A program made the translations under genes and the position numbers. Shown here piece after piece: positions 44,803 to 50,091 of a stretch of DNA of 50,091 nt. This DNA is from Oscillibacter sp. Its GTDB lineage: Bacteria; Bacillota; Clostridia; Oscillospirales; Oscillospiraceae. The DNA is taken from positions 1-50,091 of the forward strand of contig JAAVZX010000009.1 in the NCBI GenBank assembly GCA_022791875.1. Reading direction: 5' to 3'. How positions within the stretch are numbered: position 1 is the stretch's first letter; each line of letters begins with the position of its first letter. The notes under the pieces are model-generated. The model searched no databases. It saw only the letters and a list, made by a program, of their open reading frames with translations, and was not told the origin of the DNA.

Positions 44803-44833
44803 CCACGCTAGAAAGCGTGGGTTTTTCTTTTTC
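44803..44833 (+). terminator. terminator of the 27-codon gene
   Basis: CCACGCT-AGAA-AGCGTGG is followed by GTTTTTCTTTTTC, 16 nt after the stop. Confidence 0.85.
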
Positions 44834-44922
44834 TGCGCGTGAATCGGGTGATCCGTGAGGCGGAGCGCCCGTTGAAGATAAATACGACTCTTTCCGGCAG
44901 AAGCTCCGAGAGCCCCGCTCCC

Positions 44923-45044
44923 AGACCCGCCCGAGGGCGTATCTACCTCACACTCCGCGGAAGACAGAACAAGACCGCCGGACCGTACCGGCGGCACAGC
45001 CCACAACTAAGAGGAAGCCGCGCCCCCAGGCGGGCGGGCCGTCT
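44923..45044 (+). ncRNA. candidate structured RNA, rod-like
   Basis: Long-range pairing closes the element: AGAC (44923-44926) with GTCT (45041-45044), and CCCGCCCG (44926-44933) with CGGGCGGG (45031-45038). Inside, CGCGG (44956-44960) pairs with CCGCG (45018-45022), then an internal bubble, then a hairpin CCGCCGG-ACCGTA-CCGGCGG (44975-44994). A terminator hairpin follows at 45060. The closing stem, central bubble and apical hairpin resemble 6S RNA architecture, but I cannot match conserved sequence and no promoter was found. It could instead be a leader for the 45324 gene. Confidence 0.35.
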
Positions 45045-45059
45045 CTGTCTATATTGGAA

Positions 45060-45088
45060 GCCGTCCGGAGCACCGGGCGGCTTTTTTT
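45060..45088 (+). terminator. terminator after the structured RNA candidate
   Basis: GCCGTCCGG-AGCA-CCGGGCGGC with a G-U pair, then seven T residues. There is no ORF directly upstream, so it must end a non-coding transcript or act as an attenuator for the gene at 45324. Confidence 0.8.
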
Positions 45089-45323
45089 CCGCCTGCAGCG
45101 GAGGCGTGGAAAGGAAGAAACTGGGAGGGCTGAAATCGCGGGTCTGGCGGGGAAGATATTTTTTCCTGAAAAACAAAATTTATGAAAAATTTATGTGGAA
45201 TTTTGGACAAAAGTGTGTTACTCTAAGATCAGGAAGACAAGAGGGGGAACCGCGGACCCGTTGAAGCGGAGGAACTTGGGCGGTGGTCCCCCGGGAGCGC
45301 TGAGAGAGACAGGGGGGAGAACC

Positions 45324-45977
45324 ATGCGAAGATGGGGAATCAGTTTTCTGCTTCTGACGCTGCTGCTGTCCGGCTGCGGCGGACAGAGCGCCGTGCCAGC
45401 GGCCGCGCCTGACGGCGCATCTGCGCCGGAGCGGCCCGCCGTGGAGGCCAGAAGCGCCTCACCTGTGGCGGATATGAGCAGCTCCCTCCTGGAGCACGAC
45501 CCCCGCCCCCTGCCGGAAGAGGAAATCCTGACGGCCTACCAGCGCGCCGCCGCCATGTACGGCTGGTTCAGCGTGGACCTGCTACCCGACAGCGGGGAGA
45601 CCGCGCGGGTGGAGGGCCGGACGTACCGGAAAGTGGACATGCCCGGCATGGAGGACCTGGACGACCTGCGGACCTTCCTGCGCAGCGCGTTCTCGAAGGA
45701 GCTGACGGAGCGCCTTCTGGCCACGGGGGGCGAGCGGCCCGTGTACCGTGAGATCGACGGGGCGCTGTACGTCTCCGGGGAGAACCGCCCCCGCGCGGAG
45801 CACTGGGGGGACGTGTCGGTGGAGGTGCAGCAGGACAGCGGGACGGAGTATTCCGTGAACGTGTGCGTGGAGCACCTGGACGCGGACGGGGTGTCCGCCG
45901 GGGTGGAGTGCTGGTCCTTCCGCTATGTCTACGAGGACGACCGTTGGGTGTTCCCGGAGTTCCAGCTTGTGTCCTGA
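45324..45977 (+). CDS. IseA-like lipoprotein (putative cell-wall endopeptidase inhibitor)
   Basis: About 217 residues. Lipoprotein signal MRRWGISFLLLTLLLSGCGG with lipobox LSGC, an Ala/Pro-rich tether, then a domain with LPEEEILTAYQRAAAMYGWFSVDLLP, MEDLDDLRTFLRSAFSKELTERLL, REIDGALYVSG and CWSFRYVYEDDRWVFPEFQL. This YGWF / LxxFLxxxFS / dGxLY pattern matches IseA, which inhibits D,L-endopeptidases in Bacillus (family knowledge; similarity judged by eye). ATG 45324 with GGGGGGAG upstream; the longer frame has no site. The leader from 45089 holds no other gene. Confidence 0.75.
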   Translation: MRRWGISFLLLTLLLSGCGGQSAVPAAAPDGASAPERPAVEARSASPVADMSSSLLEHDPRPLPEEEILTAYQRAAAMYGWFSVDLLPDSGETARVEGRTYRKVDMPGMEDLDDLRTFLRSAFSKELTERLLATGGERPVYREIDGALYVSGENRPRAEHWGDVSVEVQQDSGTEYSVNVCVEHLDADGVSAGVECWSFRYVYEDDRWVFPEFQLVS

Positions 45978-45991
45978 AATGCAGTATGAAG

Positions 45992-46025
45992 AAACGCCGC
46001 TGGTGGGTGCCAGCGGCGTTTTTGT
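45992..46025. terminator. bidirectional terminator between IseA-like gene and rpiB
   Basis: AAACGCCGCTGG pairs with CCAGCGGCGTTT around GTGGGTG and is followed by TTTTT; the two genes converge. Confidence 0.85.
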
Positions 46026-46477
46026 CAGCTTTTACTGTATTTTTCCTCGATTTTGGTGATCAGGGCGACCCGATCCGCATGGCGTCCGCCCAAAAATTCC
46101 GCGCCGAAGAAGGCGTCCAGGATCGTCTTGGCCAGCTCGGAGCCTACCACCCTGGCCCCCATGGCGATGATGTTGGCGTTGTTGTGCTCCGCGGCCATGC
46201 GGGCGGAGTAGGGCTCGCTGCACACGGCGGCGCGGATGCCGGGGACCTTGTTGGCCGCCAGGGAGATGCCGATGCCCGTGCCGCAGAGAAGGACGCCCTT
46301 GTCGATCTCCCCGCGGCAGATGGCCTCCGCCACCGCCTGGCCCTTGACGGGGTAGTCCACTTTTTCGCCCGCCGCCGCGCCGTAGTCCACGCACTCGTAT
46401 CCCTTTTCCGCCAGATAGGCCAGCAGCTGGTCCTTCAGCTCCACCGCCGCGTGGTCGCACCCGAATCCCACTTTCAT
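46025..46477 (-). CDS. rpiB: ribose 5-phosphate isomerase B
   Basis: About 150 residues. Interconverts ribulose 5-phosphate and ribose 5-phosphate (or allose 6-phosphate in some relatives). GFGCDHAAVELKDQL with the catalytic-region Asp/His, the active-site Cys in VLLCGTGIGISLAANK, RAAVCSEPYSARMAAEHNNANIIAMGARVVG and HADRVALI are all hallmark RpiB/LacAB blocks. ATG 46477 with TGGAGGAAC upstream is preferred; the longer frame has no site. Divergent from the dehydratase operon with 263 nt between. Confidence 0.94.
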   Translation of the reverse strand: MKVGFGCDHAAVELKDQLLAYLAEKGYECVDYGAAAGEKVDYPVKGQAVAEAICRGEIDKGVLLCGTGIGISLAANKVPGIRAAVCSEPYSARMAAEHNNANIIAMGARVVGSELAKTILDAFFGAEFLGGRHADRVALITKIEEKYSKS

Positions 46478-46653
46478 GCCTGTGTTCCTCCATTCTGTCA
46501 TACGCTGTGCCGGAAACGTGTGCCATTTCCGTGCCGCTTATTTTGTCAGTATAACACAGGTCCGCGGAAATTACCACTGTTTTTTCCGTGGATTCCGGCG
46601 GCGGAGGGACAGAAAAAAAAGGGGCGGGAAACAGAAAATTCACGCTTTTCCCC

Positions 46654-46686
46654 TTGACATAATATTGAAAATATGAAATTATGTCA
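46654..46686. promoter_or_regulatory. operator-like inverted repeat over the dehydratase promoter
   Basis: TGACATAAT (46655-46663) and ATTATGTCA (46678-46686) form a perfect 9-bp inverted repeat with a 14-nt AT-rich spacer. It overlaps a TTGACA -35 (46654-46659); the -10 is poor. A dimeric regulator such as a LysR, TetR or CRP/FNR type could bind, but the sequence is not a standard FNR site. Confidence 0.6.
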
Positions 46687-46740
46687 TGTTGAAAGACGGG
46701 CGGCGGAACGCCGCGGCAGAAAAAGGAGCGTCAAAGAACG

Positions 46741-48015
46741 ATGAAGCCCTATGTGAAAACCCTTGGAAAACTGGTGGAGGCAAAGACGGAGGAGTCGCCG
46801 GAGGCGGCGCGGCGGCTGCTGGCGGCGGCCTATGCCTGGGTCCGCTTCTCCGGACGGTGCCGTCCGGGCCGGAACGTCCGGGCCGCTTACGATCACCTCA
46901 ACAGCGCCGTGGCCGGGACCATGGTGGACGCCCTGGTCCATCCCGGGGAGACGGTGATGGTGAACATCTTCTTCCCCTGCGAACTGCTCCACGCCCTGGG
47001 CGTCCAGCCCATGTTCCCGGAGGGCATGAGCGCCTATGTGGCCTGTACGGCCTGCCAGAGCGTGTTTGCGGAAAAAGCGGAGGCCAGCAACGTCCCCGAG
47101 AGTCTTTGCTCCTACCACAAGACCATGCTGGGCCTGGCGGAGAGCGGCGTGCTGCCCAGGCCCCTGCTGGTGGCCAATACCACTCTGGCCTGCGACGCGA
47201 ACCAGGTGTCCTTCCGCCGCCTGGCGGAGTTTTACGGCGCGCCCCACGCCGTGGTGGACGTGCCGGGGCGGGAGACGGAGGAGGCGGTGGAGTACGTGGC
47301 CGGACAGCTCCGGGACGTGACCGCCATGCTGGAGGACTTGTGCGGCAGGCGGCTGGACCCGGACGCGCTGAGGGCGCGGCTGGCGTCCTCCCGGCGGTCT
47401 ATAGAGCTGTATCGGGCGTACCTGAAAAAGCGAGGCGGCGTGTCCCTGCCCGCCACGATGTCGGGGGAGCTGTATTCCATGATCGCCACCCACGTGATGC
47501 TGGGGCGTCCGGAGAGCGAGCGGTATATGGAGGAATTATTGCGGGCGGCGGAGCGCGCGCCGGGGCCGGACGGGAGGACGCGGATTTTCTGGTTTCATGT
47601 GATGCCCAACTGGCAGGATTCCATGAACGGCCTCTTTGGCCCCAAGGGGCCCTGCGAGCTGGTGGGGTCCGATATCTCCTGGGACTATCTGGGGGACATC
47701 GACCCGGAGCGGCCCTATGAGAGCATGGCCCGCAGGCTGGTGGGGAGCATCAACAACGGTCCCGCCCTTCGCCGTGTGGACACGGCCATTGAGGCCGCGA
47801 AGGCGCTGAACGCCGGCGGCGTGATTCTGTTCTGCCACTGGGGCTGCAAGCAGACCATGGGGCTGTCCCAGATCGCGAAACAGCGGATGGAGGCGGCGGG
47901 CCTGCCCACCCTGGTCCTGGACGGCGACGGCTGCGACGCCCGCAACGTGGCCGACGGCCAGATGGTCACCCGGGTCAACGCGTTTCTGGAACAGCTGGAG
48001 GGCTTGGGCGCATGA
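46741..48015 (+). CDS. 2-hydroxyacyl-CoA dehydratase subunit (HgdB/BcrC family)
   Basis: 424 residues. Family layout: an N-terminal helical region, NIFFPCELLHALGVQPMFPEGMSAYV (FPxExxxAxGxxP), CTACQSVF, a central LPATMSGELYSM, SDISWDYLGDI and the C-terminal GVILFCHWGCKQTMGLSQIAKQ with Cys ligands for an iron-sulfur cluster. These proteins remove water from 2-hydroxyacyl-CoA, such as hydroxyglutaryl- or phenyllactyl-CoA, using low-potential electrons and an activator. AAAGGAGCG precedes ATG 46741. Its stop overlaps the next start, so the partner subunit and activator are made in step. Confidence 0.88.
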   Translation: MKPYVKTLGKLVEAKTEESPEAARRLLAAAYAWVRFSGRCRPGRNVRAAYDHLNSAVAGTMVDALVHPGETVMVNIFFPCELLHALGVQPMFPEGMSAYVACTACQSVFAEKAEASNVPESLCSYHKTMLGLAESGVLPRPLLVANTTLACDANQVSFRRLAEFYGAPHAVVDVPGRETEEAVEYVAGQLRDVTAMLEDLCGRRLDPDALRARLASSRRSIELYRAYLKKRGGVSLPATMSGELYSMIATHVMLGRPESERYMEELLRAAERAPGPDGRTRIFWFHVMPNWQDSMNGLFGPKGPCELVGSDISWDYLGDIDPERPYESMARRLVGSINNGPALRRVDTAIEAAKALNAGGVILFCHWGCKQTMGLSQIAKQRMEAAGLPTLVLDGDGCDARNVADGQMVTRVNAFLEQLEGLGA

Positions 48016-49679
48016 TTGGGTATAGCTGCAAGTACACGCCTGTGGAGCTTTTGGCGGCGTTCGGGGCCGTGCCAACGCTTCTGGACCAGGAAGAGCCGGA
48101 TTTCGAGGCGGCGGAGGCCCTCACCCACGCGAACCTCTGCTGTCACGCCAAGGCCATGATCCAGGAGGGGAGCCAGATGCGGGAGCTGGTCATGATGGAC
48201 TGCTGCGACTCCCTCCGCCGGGCCTGGGACGTGCTGTCTTTCACCGGCGGGCAGGATTTTCTCTATATGGCGGACCTGCCCCACGAGGACAACGGCTGTG
48301 CCGTCCGGCGCTTCCGGTCGGAGCTGACGGCTCTGGCGGGGGCCTGTGAGGCGTACTATAAGAGGGAATTTTCCCGTGAGGCGTTTCTGGGGGCCTGTCG
48401 GGAGAACGCCCGGACCCTTCCGGCGGAGCCGTTTCTGGCGGTGCTGGGGGCGCGGGTCAGCCCGCCGCTGCTGGATTTGATTCAGCGGGAGATGGCCCTG
48501 CCGGTGGTGAACCTGACGTGCAGCGGGAACCGGAACCTGGAGGCCCCGCCGGAGAACGCGGAGCACATGGATTTTGACGCGCTGATGGAGTGGTACGCCG
48601 GGGCGCTGCTGCGCATGACGCCCTGTATGCGCATGACGGGCGTCGCCAGCCGGAGGGCGCTGGTGGAGCATCCCTGTTTGAAGGGGATTATTTATAATAC
48701 GGTGAAGTTCTGCGATTTTTACGGCTTTGACTATGCCGCTCTGAAAGAGCAGACTAATCTGCCAATATTAAAGATTGAGTCAGACTATATGCCCCAGCCA
48801 AGCGGACAGCTTTCCACACGCCTGGAGGCGTTTTCGGAGAGTTTTGCTATGGATCGGCGCCAACAGGCGGAAAGGAAGCCCATGAAAGAGACAAATAAAA
48901 AGACCGGTACACTCTACGCCGGCATCGACAGCGGTTCCACCACAACGAATATGGTGGTGCTCAACGACAAAAAGGAGCTCCAGGCATGGGCGATTGTCCG
49001 CACCGGCGCGAAGGCCCAGAACGGCGCGAGAGCGGCCTTAGAGGAAGTCTGCGAAAAGCTGAATCTCAGCCCGGAAAATCTGACGATCATGGCAACAGGC
49101 TACGGCCGCAATAACATCCCCTTCGCCGCAGGCACGAAGACGGAGATCACCTGCCACGCCAGGGGCGCGCACTTCCTAAACCCGAAAATCCGTACAATCG
49201 TAGACATCGGCGGACAGGACAGCAAGGTAATCTGCCTGGACGAAAGCGGCGCGGTGACGAATTTCATCATGAACGACAAATGCGCCGCAGGCACAGGCCG
49301 TTTCCTGGAGATGATGGCAAGAACTCTGGAACTGGACCTCCCGGACATGAGCCGGCAGGGCCTGACCTGGAAGAAGGACCTGACGATTTCCAGCATGTGT
49401 ACGGTTTTCGCAGAATCGGAGGTCATATCCCTGATAGCAGACAACCACAGCAGCAGCGACATCATCCACGGCCTGAACAAGTCCATAGCGGCGAAGACGG
49501 CGTCTATGGTAAGCCGCGCCAAAGGCGCAGGACCGTTCATGATGACCGGCGGCGTAGCGCGAAACCTGGGCGTCGTCCACGAACTGGAAAGCCGCCTGGG
49601 AAGCTCCCTATTCATTGCAGAAAACCCGGACCTGTGCGGGGCTTTAGGCGCAGCACTGTTTGCGATAGACGAGCTGTAG
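48012..49679 (+). CDS. fusion: 2-hydroxyacyl-CoA dehydratase subunit plus ATP-dependent activator
   Basis: 555 residues. Residues about 1-290 match the second dehydratase subunit in form: MIGYSCKYTPVELLAAFGAVP, ANLCCHAKAM, MDCCDSLRRAWDVL, LPHEDN, and CDFYGFDY with TNLPILKIESDYMPQPSGQLSTRLEAF. From about 297 an ASKHA-type activator (HgdC/BcrAD/BadFG) follows: LYAGIDSGSTTTNMVV, TGYGRNNIPF, TIVDIGGQDSKVI, MNDKCAAGTGRFLEMMA and SSMCTVFAESEVISL, whose two Cys bridge the dimer-shared [4Fe-4S], then MMTGGVARNLGV and ENPDLCGALGAALFA. These are normally separate genes. No internal stop or clear RBS separates the halves, although an ATG occurs near 48882. Confidence 0.9.
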   Translation: MIGYSCKYTPVELLAAFGAVPTLLDQEEPDFEAAEALTHANLCCHAKAMIQEGSQMRELVMMDCCDSLRRAWDVLSFTGGQDFLYMADLPHEDNGCAVRRFRSELTALAGACEAYYKREFSREAFLGACRENARTLPAEPFLAVLGARVSPPLLDLIQREMALPVVNLTCSGNRNLEAPPENAEHMDFDALMEWYAGALLRMTPCMRMTGVASRRALVEHPCLKGIIYNTVKFCDFYGFDYAALKEQTNLPILKIESDYMPQPSGQLSTRLEAFSESFAMDRRQQAERKPMKETNKKTGTLYAGIDSGSTTTNMVVLNDKKELQAWAIVRTGAKAQNGARAALEEVCEKLNLSPENLTIMATGYGRNNIPFAAGTKTEITCHARGAHFLNPKIRTIVDIGGQDSKVICLDESGAVTNFIMNDKCAAGTGRFLEMMARTLELDLPDMSRQGLTWKKDLTISSMCTVFAESEVISLIADNHSSSDIIHGLNKSIAAKTASMVSRAKGAGPFMMTGGVARNLGVVHELESRLGSSLFIAENPDLCGALGAALFAIDEL

Positions 49680-49695
49680 ATGTGGTGCCTGCCAT

Positions 49696-49756
49696 ACGGG
49701 GGGCCTCCGGCGGCTTACTTTTCTTGAAAGAAAAGTAAGCAAAAGAACTTTTTAAC
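49696..49756. repeat. interspersed palindromic repeat, family A (short form)
   Basis: ACGGGGGGCCTCCGGCGGC, then a 13-bp stem (49713-49725 / 49728-49740, GA tip), AAAAGAACTTTTT. Same layout as 6564-6607, with two paired substitutions in the stem. Confidence 0.8.
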
Positions 49757-49953
49757 TCGACGCGAATCTGGTGGGCGATATGGCCTGTGCGCCGAAACGG
49801 GGGTGCATAGCGGTGGGACCTTCCATAGTCATGGAAGGTCCCACATATTTTTATCATTAAAAACTGTGGGGCACACCTTTCCGGTATGCCCCACAAGCAG
49901 GCACGCGGTTACTACGCAATAGGCTTTAACAACCACCGGATTCGCGTCGAGTT
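49754..49953. repeat. 200-nt element bounded by 21-bp inverted repeats, with two internal hairpins
   Basis: Left arm AACTCGACGCGAATCTGGTGG (49754-49774), right arm its reverse complement with one mismatch (49933-49953). Inside are GTGGGACCTTCCA/TGGAAGGTCCCAC (49813-49844) followed by an AT-rich CATATTTTTATC, and TGTGGGGCA/TGCCCCACA (49865-49895). The first hairpin can act as terminator of the dehydratase operon. No ORF is present. It resembles a miniature inverted-repeat element or a structured transcript. Beyond it, 49954-50091 shows nothing I can support. Confidence 0.6.
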
Positions 49954-50091
49954 GTGGAGAGACACACAAAACGTAATTGAAGAACGTTGATAAAGGTTGA
50001 AATAAACGAAATTAAACGGCGTTTAAATGGAAGCACGTGAAAGGAAACTGAATAAATATGCACGACGTCAATGCGAGCGGCCCGCCCCAAA

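Overview
The window reads as a chromosomal segment of an anaerobic, high-GC, spore-forming Firmicute of the Oscillospiraceae type (order Eubacteriales). The lineage call is inference. It rests on SpoIIP and a SleB-type cortex hydrolase (endospores), LPXTG pilins with pilus sortases, a MurT/GatD-like pair, AGGAGG ribosome sites, sigma-A promoters with 17-nt spacers, and a 2-hydroxyacyl-CoA dehydratase with its activator. I found no tRNA, rRNA or CRISPR array.

Layout. 1-3050: the 3' end of an IS transposase abuts the C-terminal stub of a SpaA-type pilin. A class C sortase, an LPQTG pilin and a second sortase follow; both sortase genes carry a frameshift at a homopolymer. 3100-5345: a DUF1877 protein, a HAD-IIA phosphatase and an SDR oxidoreductase. 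5350-11350 (minus strand): SpoIIP, three small conserved proteins of unknown role, an XRE/zinc-ribbon regulator, a one-helix membrane protein and a glycogen debranching enzyme. 11471-12864: an ECF sigma factor with its likely membrane anti-sigma factor. 13231-14569: a FIST-domain protein with a small partner.

14821-20712: a somewhat AT-richer transport operon behind a consensus promoter with two palindromes in its leader. It encodes a fused ATPase-permease, a second permease, a sugar-type binding lipoprotein and a cyclase-family hydrolase. 21235-22677: a ComEC-like metallo-beta-lactamase protein and an unknown small protein. 22903-30176: a tripartite tricarboxylate transporter (TctCBA) with two D-2-hydroxyacid dehydrogenases and an RraA-type protein, divergent from a LysR regulator, which together look like a carboxylate uptake and breakdown unit. 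30427-32096: a frameshifted SLH-anchored cysteine-peptidase-like protein.

32176-37472: endonuclease III, a PPP-type phosphatase, glutamate dehydrogenase, a TIGR04255 protein and a SleB-type hydrolase. 37611-43103 (minus strand): a MurT/GatD-like pair in which GatD has lost both glutaminase residues, a second cyclase, a small membrane protein, MnmG and a tandem-duplicated XRE regulator. 43184-46477: a small divergent ORF, a YkuE-like phosphoesterase, a 27-codon stand-alone gene, a structured RNA candidate, an IseA-like lipoprotein and RpiB. 46654-49679: a 2-hydroxyacyl-CoA dehydratase subunit followed by a second subunit fused to its ATP-dependent activator.

Two families of interspersed palindromic repeats run through the intergenic spaces. 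In one pair of copies the hairpin stem shows compensatory base changes. The features I would check first are the dead-glutaminase GatD, the dehydratase-activase fusion, the ATPase-permease fusion, the structured RNA with the adjacent 27-codon gene, and the three homopolymer frameshifts, all of which fall in exported or surface genes.
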